A DNA stretch of 64,000 nt from Phycisphaerae bacterium (lineage in GTDB: Bacteria > Planctomycetota > Phycisphaerae > SM23-33): the NCBI GenBank assembly GCA_030745875.1, contig JASLNT010000052.1:1-64000 (forward strand), read 5' to 3'. The notes under the pieces are model-generated. The model did no database searches and was not told the DNA's origin. It saw nothing but the letters and a program-made list of their open reading frames with translations. This document shows positions 27,501-32,146 of this stretch, piece after piece. The translations under genes were made by a program, and so were the position numbers. Every line of letters starts with the position of its first letter. Within the stretch, counting starts at the first letter, position 1.

Positions 27501-29015
27501 CTTGGAAACCTCGCGCCATACAAGTCCGCCCGGAGTGACCTGTTCGGGCGTTCCGATATCCTGCGTACCTGCACGAATAGTACCGGTAACCGAATCCCAC
27601 TTGACCGAATGCAATTCGGAGACCATCAGGTTGCCGTTGAGGCTGTACCAGTCACCGTTGTTTAGAAGAGGCCTGTCCCGCCTGTATACGCCCCCGTCGT
27701 CCACTTCAATGATATCGCCGGACGCATCGAACGCCATATCGCGAGAGTCCGCATGCGGTGCGCTGGTGTTGTCGGTGCTCGGATCGTGCGTCAGCGCAAT
27801 CCACTGGCTGCCATGCGGCTGGGAGGCGTCTCCGCGGAACAGGCGCCCGGTGTAGTCTTCGGCTCCAATGGAATTGGGCCAACCGCCCGTATCCCCGTCA
27901 CTCTGGGGCTGTCGGTCTCCGCCGACATAAACAATGTCCGGATCAACCGAATCGGCTACCATAGAAAAGTGCTTGCGACCCTGAGAACCGGGATGGACTC
28001 GCGGCTGGATGCCGATCCAGGTCCCGTCTTCGTCCGTAAGGGGGATGTCCATAACCGCCCAGGTCGCACCATAATCGGGCGAACGGAACATGCCCGCCAT
28101 CTGACCGTCGTTCATGACGGCCACGTATACGGCGTTGATTCCGGCGTGGTCGTGTACGGCCATCTCGATGTTATTTGTCGTACCGTCCATCACCGTGTCC
28201 ATTGCAGGACCGTTTATGGGCGCCCAGGTCTGTCCTGTGTCATCGCTGGTGTAGACTCCCTGACCGGCTCCGTTTACCAAAGCAGCATAAAGACGCGCAG
28301 GATCGCCCGGATCGCCCACCAGGTCGGTAACGTCTCCAGCCGGCAGATCCGTCCCAAGCGCGCCGGAGATTATCGGGAAGGTGGCGCCGGTGTTGTCGCT
28401 GCGATACACCCCGCCGCCCGAAGCGGTGTTGTCGACGGCGACCACGATAACCGACCCGCGCGCCGCTACGCCTGAGATATTCGTACCGTCCAGCGTGCCC
28501 CCGCCGTCCAGCTCAGTCCAGGTTCCTCCCCCGTCGTCGGTCCGCAACAGACCCTCGCGGGCTCCGCCCCGCCATCCAAACGAACTGTAGCGCCCGATCC
28601 CCGCGATTAGTGTCTCATGCGTTACGTCAGTCGGATCAAACTCGAGAGTGCTTATCGACAGCGAAGATTCCTCATCGGTCAGCGGTGTCCAGGTCGGACT
28701 GCCCGCCGTTGCGTTAGTGGTCTTCCAAACACCACCGTTAACGGCTCCGATGTACAGAGTGTTCACGTCGGTGGGATGCGGCGCCACCGCATGAATCGCA
28801 CCGGTTACGGGGCTGTTGGTGATGCCCTCGACCTGTCCGCCTGTCACCGGTGACGGACCCTGCGGAACCCAGAGTGGAGGACCGGGAGCGGCGCCGGCTT
28901 CCAGCACCAGGAGATCATCGGGAAGCCCGGCGGCGCCGTCCAGCAACAATCGCGGTTCGAGGGGCTCCAGAAAGAAAGCGTTTTGAACGTTTTTGGGCGC
29001 ACCAAAAGTACTCAT
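12507..29015 (-). CDS. Giant modular surface protein: LEPR-XLL motif, Asp-box propeller, beta-helix blocks, dockerin
   Basis: 5502 residues, no ordinary signal peptide; LEPLEPRLLLDGAAG at 16-30 is the LEPR-XLL motif seen at the start of giant planctomycete and proteobacterial surface proteins. Approximate order: Asp-box/sortilin-like beta-propeller 45-800 (RTDDGGGTWTEL, TSDDTGQTWAPI); SdrD B-like domain 815-925; PPC domain 930-1045; beta-helix block A 1055-1540; block B 1668-2220; LamG-like domain 2270-2480; beta-helix C 2552, golvesin-like domain, malectin-like domain 3240-3400; beta-helix D 3480, golvesin-like, malectin-like 4155-4320; beta-helix E from 4389; nidogen-like segment 4895-5060; SbsA-type Ig domains 5090-5340; dockerin 5344-5397 (GDTNGDRAVDDLDYD, ADLDGSGRVNLFDF); Pro/Ala-rich tail. 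Predicted secreted, glycan-binding or adhesive. ATG at 29015 follows AAAGGATGAGG. One continuous frame, no frameshift. Confidence 0.93.
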   Translation of the reverse strand: MSTFGAPKNVQNAFFLEPLEPRLLLDGAAGLPDDLLVLEAGAAPGPPLWVPQGPSPVTGGQVEGITNSPVTGAIHAVAPHPTDVNTLYIGAVNGGVWKTTNATAGSPTWTPLTDEESSLSISTLEFDPTDVTHETLIAGIGRYSSFGWRGGAREGLLRTDDGGGTWTELDGGGTLDGTNISGVAARGSVIVVAVDNTASGGGVYRSDNTGATFPIISGALGTDLPAGDVTDLVGDPGDPARLYAALVNGAGQGVYTSDDTGQTWAPINGPAMDTVMDGTTNNIEMAVHDHAGINAVYVAVMNDGQMAGMFRSPDYGATWAVMDIPLTDEDGTWIGIQPRVHPGSQGRKHFSMVADSVDPDIVYVGGDRQPQSDGDTGGWPNSIGAEDYTGRLFRGDASQPHGSQWIALTHDPSTDNTSAPHADSRDMAFDASGDIIEVDDGGVYRRDRPLLNNGDWYSLNGNLMVSELHSVKWDSVTGTIRAGTQDIGTPEQVTPGGLVWREVSKGDGGKVGVDDSGEESLRYSSYYELGSFVRKSYDSDNDETGSTDIDLTISGSSGNSLSENYDSTVQFYQPFELNVINPARMIIGTDYLYESSNRGDDLTALGGLTDLTSDGMDNDNDGDVDDDDEFMPINPVGTVTAMAYGGVQAAVNNANVLYVGNDSGNVLVRTAGGGLPAVTAAPFPGGVPRDIVLDPADWARAYVLTDDELWVTPDAGATTWTNLTGALSDVDLHSIVYVETGIADGVIVGGRNGVFGMLPAASPAGQWLELDSSLPNALVFDLDYDATDNVLLAGTIGRGAWTIPTFRETMLDVLLGSIEGRLWEDINGDGIQNFGELGLVGETVELYDAGSVFVTSTVTDEFGEYIFDALIPDDYYVEFVKPFEFAITPKDQGVVDTIDSDANRQGGRTDVITVLLGENVTDIDGGMFGPDRFEQNDTHPTAARLGVLPGVHINDLTISVPGESDWFEVELLRDELTGFDVEISFTHAFGDLDLAVFESDGLTLVGASTTASDNESVSTGPLTAGTYYVQIIGDGAAVNVYNISMEPSAGSVTTVYYVNDDSLVDGVYTLAVGDDLNDGLTALTPKATVQSVLADYILSTTDRVVVDTGTYASGGTVTITVDDEGAVYAGSADGSVFAYGGTRFEMVDSDFNLFYDLTIGGTNSGTGFYAHSNAVDDSTNNEFRFNKLPGSSVGIRIDDGEADLIRDNIVTGSGADGIKINDGLSVEIRDNSISGRTDAIEAYTDDTSIHDNVLSGASRGIRISGPLANIFDNDITGVTTGISTSAVTANIYGNEIHHSGDGVWSNVGGAYVYGNEIHSNSTGIYGYGTFGGTDWGSDQVNEIHDNTRGVFADNNSTVRFNRIFLNAVGVHVDDAADVHHNVIYRNTDKGLLVDNGNVVTIVNNTIYTPSGDGVHVRNFSKNVELRNNILWTEDGYDLHVTTDSQVGFASDYNNFYSTNLGKLVWWQKDFTDIFDWQVEADFDNHSIGRTVPAPGLDNPQFVNLGANDYHLTAVTSTSIDAGDPLDIFPLEPAPRGARINLGAYGNTAEAAISRSAYISLDSPNYYTDMIVDQGHTIIWHAFDDAEPGKELAGDVNIELWKEGVGWLLDIATEPVAAHGYGWTPADDGLVHNVLDRYRIKIISVANGAILDQSREPFSIVSQGKGSDFFVDDDSNVNDQYTPGAVGDNRNTGQTAGDPKANLLPILRSYALGPGDTVKIDTGDYIHVRNVILSGDVGVGDDEGMRITGPTDPAKIAAIDRGNPYANMTNIELYDADYVTLAHLTLTGGNRGLWVHNSSTNFDGRHLTLSDNTLDGLLVETDAEDTTLDYISAYDNDRYGIYVMTPIDSLSNSLVHDNANYGIYLTGQDGVVIESSEIYNNSTGIYISNNLTNWATIGNEDLALGLGNKIYDNADTGVHAMHKTLVVGNTIYGHNGPNDKGVYARYGAEVRHNVVYDNSFGIYLHDSSKAVGNRVYLSNTEGIRLSGHSSEAHENTVYNNPIGIRSQGHSNTVVANNLVYNTSGQGVLVSGGSSPDIVSNTVYLDSGEALRVQSSVLNITIRNNILWVDDGYDLFVDSTSQVGFDSDFNILQTTGTGKTGSWQGVDRPTMLAWQNAAFTDSNSFAQDPQFVDQDGADGVLGYNTLVDDGRDDDFHLKSSVERMTGSLTPVRDAATGLPVWLASVPAVDATQSPGIDRGDADSDFLNELPENGGYINIGAYGNTVHASKSPVEYVLVTLPDGGEVWPADQTFPIRWRTEPVIVPGTAADYRTRVLADSPVGYWRLGEAVLPVAYDETAGAHHGAYTGGPLLSQVGVFPTDDSVYFDGVSSRVEIPDAAALNPAQITVEAWVNPTADISNYAGILSKTTGTSWDDGFGLMHYSGQNVRFFVNHFNTNYVTTQLIPGVWTHLVGTYDGSEIRLYANGVLVDSMDFSDPINHSSADLAIGSDTAGDTYNWKGQLDEAALYGAALEADDVLAHYNLGPNGRGNVDIELFKGGVFDSLLVDDFPNFGEYRWAIPAPTVPGLDYKVQVARSENAALFDESNFDFEITEPINVYYVNDGSLVDDEYAAAVGNDANDGLTPATPKASIRAVLEAYDLDAGDTILVDTGSYTLSVNIEITNQDSGAEIRGPILPGHQALIDRANTSAGQCAFELINADGITLDHLAITGGNYGVYASGSSDSDNVTISNSEIFENQNEGVYTLATNDDLVLTGNELRRNYEGADVGGQRPTITDNTIHDNTTYGLNLVGHGGNVSGNTVYGNDNGIYLSGTGDWTTVSSNTVFDNRHVGIEARYNVTLADNVVYGHTESSQGILVRWGAKALRNTVHHNFMGIVMNYGGVAVDNRVFDNSDIGIRTDYDSPVRGNQVYDNRVGIQAQGQFTSELVNNIVYDNTDHGILLNGVNSAWVHNNSVYQPSGDAVHVQTSSKFVDIRNNILHVTNGSDIFVDASSQNNFSSDYNILFFDGAGTLANWDGFIFTDRADWFYELGFDGNSRTTDPLLTDIDGADDILGFSTAPLGAAMIIDDGDVGFALVEGVWAPGSLSGGYNGDYLEITGGDGLATWTFAGLTPGATYHVATTWRNRSGNTSQGRYEVYDDGELVSMVERNQYYAPDDFSDGGVDWETEGYFVATAATMEIRLTNDLASSRLVADAVRIQEIEGDGGLDDDFRLQAGSPGIDGGDVLSYYLSEPEPSGDRVNVGAYGNTAEAATSAAQIVQVLDPNGLEKFEVGQNVDIKWRSAGLTLQRTAALINSGDAGTVDNWLHDRYYTGSSTYGTLNQTIDLAGVADPPPEALYQSYRYINGVGAKLVYELPVPDGDYTLRLHFAEPSSWIGVGTRRFDINLQGVQVVDDFDIMAEAGARYKAHTRSFAVTAALGTGILLELINETTNGAVISGIELTALNAGGVAAPTVDLKLSTDDGVSYPAVNDIAAGLTMDRFGRGSHPWVAAPETGSNLARVKVLANDGASPWDASDESFLIANDGADYYVNIPLDANLLDNEYTGAAGSNLNSGKTFDMPMASLRALLSAYDLDPGDTVHVDTGDYLLLANVVMSAQDAGVTVLGPVAHRAVLDRANVSIGSYAFEFVDADGVTLDHLGISGGYYGVYVGASSDSSDITISNSEVFDNYHTGVYVHNSNDNATIDANTVYRNDTYGVYVYGNAATVSGNTVSGSDTGIYSNGTGSLTTVSGNTVFDNFTRGVHGAFNTLVTGNEVYGHDGSNDWGIYVLHAGAAAEGNIVHHNYNGIYANHGADAIGNRVYANLNVGVWINYASNADGNIVYDNSVGISANGQSTGVVRNNLIYANGNQGVVLAGADGTKVVNNTIFQPVGDAIRLQNSSYDVDVRNNILWVQDGYDIFVTADSQSGFTSNYNILHTTLLGKMVSWGGAEFLDRQYWYYALNNDADSLTDDPQFVNSDGPDAILGFSAATMAPAAIIDDGDAGFTLNGAGWTAEAGGLNGDFRKAPGSLDPEDNTAEWTFTGLTAGATYNVAATWANHSSYSYGTYYEVYDGDKLVRAPKVDQRYAPDDFSDAGANWEELGVVVLTGTTLTVKLSNWTDPARPVVADAIRIQQIEGDRGADDDFHLQSGSPGVDMGDPFEYYLTEPGPNGGRANAGAFGNTSEATVSPTQIVQVLDPNGYEKFEVGDTVEINWRTSGATLNHTDALINSGNQGTVDNWLYDSYYTGSSSYSSFSGAVDLSGVADPAPEDVYRSYRYINGVGEKLVYELPVRDGDYAIRLHFAEPTSWIGVGGRLFDINLQGVLEANDYDILQDAGARYKAVTQDFAVTAVGGAGILLELINEAAYGAVISGIELTSVNPGGATGPTVDLELSTDNGGAYAPIPGASGLTMDRFGQGSFAWVAGPETIGNEALIKAKLNPEDSSNAAFLITNDGPDYYVSATGDNANSGKTRSEPMAGINAVLLAYDLDPGDTIHVEAGVYTLLTNILLLAEDSGVTISGPVNPAVQAVQDRNNTLGGNYGFELVNADDVTIEYLHITGGQYGVYAGSGSDSDDLTIRNCEVYGNSYSGVYLYTTNDTLVLNDNILRNNDDGARAYGANSILTDNQVYDNSTYGLYSYAYGATITGNEVHDNSTGMYVYSSGAQSTVSGNTVFDNTYKGIYASSGVLVSNNRVYGQNGANGVGIDLTGGARAFQNYSYLNYDGIKAVTGATVEANRVFENDHYGIWANHNSPVIRNRVYDNSVGVFGASSFYDRIENNLIYDNSDQGVILSGASSGANPYYVVNNTIYQLVGDAIRLQSSTNHSRIYNNILWVEAGYDIFVDASSQNDFISNYNLLYTGVDINARTGFWGSEQDLLGDWRGATLQDAESIDPNPQFVDIDGADNVLGYTTDGGGYDGGADDNFGLSGGSPAIDRANAWKAPLTDIDGFIRVDDPGTPNLGYDYAENDLGSSLMPSGGVAQPWNDYDGYWTLNFPVGFTFPFIDAEYSSVYVTSNGLLQFDTISYAYDGTNTPEEFITRRLIAPLWDNLRTNGVGDGIFVDTSILNQVTIRWDATNEADSSDVNMAVTLYDTGDIRFHYGGGNTALTPTIGISSGDGVHYMMGAHDGAAVLTDANSIEFSVFGGIVDMGAHEFTGSSLDATPPIVTSTDPTQTHDSLTQATFGDFDVSFSEPLDVTEANAPANYELVSPGLDLDYGTPGDNVVYTLLPTYSPGSLNVTIDILGVSALPTGEYRLKIFGDTSIRDTAGNRLDGDEDTFEGGDYVRFIDVDNTPPTVSAFEVNDGLPQRSRIDSLAITFSEDVSASLNAADLSLWNITEAQMFYLGGVAMVYNPGTNTATWDTSAGVSPTALLDGNYVATLSAAGVSDAVGLPLDGDGNGAGGDDFAFEFFVLTGDTNGDRAVDDLDYDALVSQFGMSGSGLAADLDGSGRVNLFDFAIMRGAFGNTLAPPPPPAPVLETPAVPVTEPQAEDEPVAEAPVTASVDLLSGVLSTDGYVSASRRASVGLAAEPVHRAATAGYDLRPLSDDPSSERTGDLLADILAESPLAVLP
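15850..21360 (-). repeat. Tandem duplication (period about 2.74 kb) inside the giant gene
   Basis: Two consecutive copies of one protein module, each [beta-helix block, golvesin-like domain, malectin-like domain]: copy 1 about 21360-18590, copy 2 about 18580-15850. The spacing measured from matching landmarks is constant. The malectin-domain stretch beginning at 18841 recurs at 16102 (offset 2739) with only a few mismatches over 50 bases, and the segment near 19306 recurs near 16567 (offset 2739). The following helix block E starts like a third copy but lacks the golvesin and malectin parts. The beta-helix portions are more diverged than the malectin portions. Confidence 0.8.
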
Positions 29016-29120
29016 CGCCTCATCCTTTCAGACATGCAACTTTACTTTGTCGACCGAACGATGTTCCCGGGCCACGCGTAACCAGACGGCCCTCGCCGCC
29101 AAGCGCCCAAGAACAAGTAA

Positions 29121-29148
29121 AGTATACCAGCCTTTTCCTGATCTCCAA
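29121..29148 (-). promoter_or_regulatory. Candidate sigma-70 promoter of the giant surface-protein gene
   Basis: Reading the minus strand: TTGGAG (29148-29143), 16-base spacer, TATACT (29126-29121). Transcription would begin near 29114, leaving a leader of about 100 nt before ATG 29015. Based on hexamer match and spacing only. Confidence 0.45.
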
Positions 29149-29413
29149 GCTAATTCCTAGGGTTTTATGGGCTATCGAGCGGCGGCAAGGATTGCGGTGA
29201 GCCAACGAACGGAGAATGCTAACAGACACACCGTAGGACATGTATTGGGCAAGGTGCGGAACCGAACAGACTATTCAGATTTCGCTTAACTGGATGACAT
29301 TTCATTCATTCTGAGGGGATCTATCTCGTCCATTCAATGCAATCCACGCGACATGCAGGCGTGGCGGAAGATATCGCCAACTTCGACACCGAACGGGCGG
29401 GCGGCTTTTCTGT

Positions 29414-29442
29414 TCGACACGCAGGATAGCGCTGACTATAAT
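29414..29442 (+). promoter_or_regulatory. Candidate sigma-70 promoter of the universal stress gene
   Basis: TCGACA (29414-29419), 17-base spacer, perfect TATAAT (29437-29442). Transcription would begin near 29449, 66 nt before ATG 29515. This is one of the best promoter matches in the window. It also argues for the shorter start of the downstream gene, since the longest frame would begin upstream of it at 29353. Confidence 0.55.
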
Positions 29443-29514
29443 TCTGCGGTCCCGCGGGATAGACGATCGTGTCGGCAGTTTGGTCTTGAGTGTGCTGACG
29501 GACGGAGCGGTGCG

Positions 29515-30744
29515 ATGTACGAACATATTCTAGTTGCGCTGGACGGATCGGCCCCGGGCCAATGGGGAGGTCGAATAGCGCTGGACCTGGCGCGCAAAAC
29601 CAAAGCGGTGATTTCGGTTTGTCATATCTACGGTGCGAACATGCACCGACAGCGGTTTGAGGACATGGAACCGGGCCTTCCGGCTGACTTCCAGGAGCCG
29701 ACCTCACTTGCGGAACTGCGCCAAACCCACGGAACGCTGATGCAGGAGGGCTTTGAGGCCCTGTCGGCGGGGTTTGTCGAGGACTACGTTCGCGATGCCA
29801 GGACCGCCGGACTCGACGCTCGGGCCCTGCTGGCCGAGGGACGCAATTACGTACGAATAATCGACTTGGCGAGCCAGATCGGAGCGGATCTCGTGGTCTT
29901 GGGCGCGACGGGTTTGGGATGCGACTCAGGAGACGCCCTGGGCAGCACCACCGAGCGCGTGTTGCGTCACGCACCATGCGACATGCTAATCGCCCGCGGC
30001 GCGGCCGAAGGCGCGGTGATCGCAGGCATCGACGGCAGTCAGGCAGCGCTGGATGCGGCAGGCACAGCTGCGCAGGCGGCTGAGGCGCTGGGAGAAAGGC
30101 TGGATCTGGCGGCGGTCTACGATCCGGAGTTTCACACGACGGTTTTCCGGGCGATGGGCGGAGCCTTGTCGCCTGAGCGACAGGCCCAGGTGGGTCTGGC
30201 GACTCAAGAGGACCTTCACGACCGAATAATCAACGACGGGCTGGCGACCCTGTACGCAGGCTTTCTGGACGAAGCCCGCGAGCAACTCAACGGGGCGGCG
30301 GGCTCGGTGGAGACAGTCCTGCTAACTGGCAAGGCGCACACAGCCCTTTCCCAACACGCACGCACCGCCGATGCGGGCCTGGTGGTTGTCGGAAGATACG
30401 GACATCATCGCGAGGATATCTCGCAACTCGGCGCCAACACCGAAAATCTCGCCCGACGCGCCGGAACGAATGTGTTAATTGTCGGCGGGGTCGGCGTGAG
30501 TGCGACGACCGACAGAGACGAACCGGCCATCACGCCGATTGAACTGGATTCCGAGAGCAAGTTGGCTTGGGACGCAGACGCCGAGCAATGCCTTACCCGC
30601 GTACCTCCGTTCGCACGCCCCATGGCGCGGCGCGCCATTGAAGCCTCCGTCCAGGCCGAAGGGCGCGACTCGGTAACGATCGCAGATTTCGCCGCTGTGG
30701 CTAAACGCTTCGGTATGGCCCAAGGCGATGAGCAAGACCAATAG
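29515..30744 (+). CDS. Tandem universal stress protein with C-terminal PCP_red domain
   Basis: 409 residues: two USP domains followed by a short PCP_red domain. USP 1 (1-about 160) begins MYEHILVALDGSAPG and carries GATG-9 residues-GST, the ATP-binding pattern G-2x-G-9x-G(S/T). USP 2 (about 165-320) has the same spacing (GRYG-9-GA) but Ala replaces Ser/Thr. The tail (about 350-405: LAWDADAEQCLTRVPPFAR, ARRAIEASVQAEG, VTIADFAAVAKRFG) matches the domain first seen at the end of protochlorophyllide reductase subunits and also found outside photosynthesis. The start is ATG 29515 with GGAG 7 nt upstream; the frame is open further back to 29353. It has its own promoter and lies beside respiratory genes, hinting at an energy or redox stress role (inference). 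Confidence 0.88.
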   Translation: MYEHILVALDGSAPGQWGGRIALDLARKTKAVISVCHIYGANMHRQRFEDMEPGLPADFQEPTSLAELRQTHGTLMQEGFEALSAGFVEDYVRDARTAGLDARALLAEGRNYVRIIDLASQIGADLVVLGATGLGCDSGDALGSTTERVLRHAPCDMLIARGAAEGAVIAGIDGSQAALDAAGTAAQAAEALGERLDLAAVYDPEFHTTVFRAMGGALSPERQAQVGLATQEDLHDRIINDGLATLYAGFLDEAREQLNGAAGSVETVLLTGKAHTALSQHARTADAGLVVVGRYGHHREDISQLGANTENLARRAGTNVLIVGGVGVSATTDRDEPAITPIELDSESKLAWDADAEQCLTRVPPFARPMARRAIEASVQAEGRDSVTIADFAAVAKRFGMAQGDEQDQ

Positions 30745-30815
30745 CGTCTCAGGTCGTCGATCAGCATAATACATGACGTCGATCGATTAGTTCAGATTCG
30801 GGAGAACATCGCATC

Positions 30816-31277
30816 ATGATTGCAACCGGCGTAAGCATTATGACCAAAACGTACGTCACGCTTGGCCTGGTCATCCTGGCGATGGTGGAATTCCTCACCG
30901 CGATGCACGTTTTCGGGCGAAAAGGCAAGAAACGCTGGTCAAAAGGAATGATGCTGATCCACCGCATCGGAGGTTACGTATTCCTGCTTTACTGGATCTG
31001 GCCGATGGTGGTTGGCGCCGATCTGCTGACCCGCATGTCACGACAGGAAGCCGGCTGGGCGCTTCATGACTTCCACGGGCCCAGGTTCTTCCACGCCATG
31101 CTGGGCGTTACGGTGTTCATCCTGCTGCTCTTGAAGATTTCGTTCGTGCGGTTCTACACGTCGTATCGCCAGCACGCCCGCCTGTTGGGAATCGTAATCA
31201 CAGTCACCACGCTGGTGACGTGGTTGATCGCCGGATGGTTCTTTTTGTGTATGATGGGCGGTCCGGTGCTGGAGTAA
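30816..31277 (+). CDS. Four-helix membrane protein with conserved-looking histidines
   Basis: 153 residues, four predicted helices (about 9-30, 48-68, 92-112, 126-148). Histidines lie at or near helix ends (AMHVFG, LIHRIGGYVF, LHDFHGPRFFHAMLG), as expected of a small b-type cytochrome or quinone-binding membrane protein, but I do not recognise the family with certainty. ATG at 30816, or ATG at 30840 (MTKTYVTLG), could be the start. It lies 71 bp after the stress-protein gene and ends 2 bp from the convergent cytochrome bd-like operon. A partner for those oxidase-like proteins is possible but only by location. Confidence 0.65.
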   Translation: MIATGVSIMTKTYVTLGLVILAMVEFLTAMHVFGRKGKKRWSKGMMLIHRIGGYVFLLYWIWPMVVGADLLTRMSRQEAGWALHDFHGPRFFHAMLGVTVFILLLLKISFVRFYTSYRQHARLLGIVITVTTLVTWLIAGWFFLCMMGGPVLE

Positions 31278-31279
31278 CA

Positions 31280-31882
31280 TCAACCCGCATCAGGCCGCGG
31301 TTCGGCGGGGGACGCCTTTGCCTTGCGGCGGCGGACAAAACCGTGCACGAAGAAGATGTACGTCAGTATCAACCAGAGGGTCGACGCAAATATCGCCGCC
31401 GCCACCTGCCACCCGCTGAGGCGAGGCACGTCGTCGCGGGCCAGAAACAGCGCATCGGCGGGAATATCCACCTTGAAGCGATCCTTGAAAACGGCGCGCA
31501 CGGTGCGCGAAAAGGGCATTCGCCGGTACGTCCTCAGGCGTCCTACGTGGCGGTCGAGCTTCTCCCAATCGTCGTCGACCTTCTCAGCCGTACGCACCAC
31601 CAGCGCCGGACCGTAACCTTCCAGAAGGAAATACGTGTAAGGCACGCCGTACTTGGAGTGGATGAACGCCTTCTTGAAGTCGCCCTTACCGTGGACTGTG
31701 GCGAACGTGGAGGTCGCAAAACGTTGGGGCGAAAGATCTTTCGGAGCGGCGACATCCACCGGCGTCTTGGGACCCAGATCGTAGCGAAATTCGGGAATCA
31801 ACACCATGATCATGACCGTCACGATGAGCATGACGAATAGTTTGACCAGAAACAGTCCTATGCGTTTCAGCGGGAAAGCCAT
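31280..31882 (-). CDS. Two-helix membrane protein of the CydA-like operon, function unknown
   Basis: 200 residues: N-terminal helix (about 8-28), a soluble, probably periplasmic middle part of about 130 residues rich in Lys/Arg and aromatic residues, and a second helix (about 158-180) before a basic tail. No cysteine pair or haem motif. Not a family I recognise. It is the fourth and last gene of the minus-strand operon, 27 bp after a small one-helix protein. By position it may be an accessory or assembly subunit of the cytochrome bd-like complex. ATG at 31882. Confidence 0.6.
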   Translation of the reverse strand: MAFPLKRIGLFLVKLFVMLIVTVMIMVLIPEFRYDLGPKTPVDVAAPKDLSPQRFATSTFATVHGKGDFKKAFIHSKYGVPYTYFLLEGYGPALVVRTAEKVDDDWEKLDRHVGRLRTYRRMPFSRTVRAVFKDRFKVDIPADALFLARDDVPRLSGWQVAAAIFASTLWLILTYIFFVHGFVRRRKAKASPAEPRPDAG

Positions 31883-31909
31883 ATCGCACCTAACAACCGT
31901 ACGCGACGG

Positions 31910-32119
31910 TTAGTCAAAAAACAGGCCCAGGATAATCAGGGCTATGATAAAAACCAGCGCAACGATGGAGATCGTTATCCAGACCTTGACCACCCGAATG
32001 GCCCATCGAGGATCATCCTCGGGCGCGCGTGTGGGATAGGCGTCCATCTCCGCTTCCCAGCGATGCGGCGGGCCTTGGTCGGGCGTCTCGTCCGGAGGTA
32101 TTTGGGGCTCTGATGTCAT
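31910..32119 (-). CDS. Small single-helix membrane protein, putative accessory subunit
   Basis: 69 residues: a Pro/Glu-rich soluble N-terminus (about 1-42) and one C-terminal membrane helix (about 47-67, VWITISIVALVFIIALIIL). It lies 27 bp downstream of the second CydA-like gene. Small one-helix subunits such as CydX and CcoQ are common in terminal oxidases, so a similar structural role is plausible; there is no sequence motif to prove it. Confidence 0.6.
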   Translation of the reverse strand: MTSEPQIPPDETPDQGPPHRWEAEMDAYPTRAPEDDPRWAIRVVKVWITISIVALVFIIALIILGLFFD

Positions 32120-32146
32120 GATTACTTCATATATCCATGCGGCGCG

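Larger units (their letters stand above)
29016..29514. other. Divergent intergenic region, giant gene / universal stress gene
   Basis: About 500 bases between two divergently transcribed genes. No protein-coding content was recognised. It holds one sigma-70-like promoter candidate in each direction (separate entries). No inverted repeat strong enough to call an operator was seen. Confidence 0.6.
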
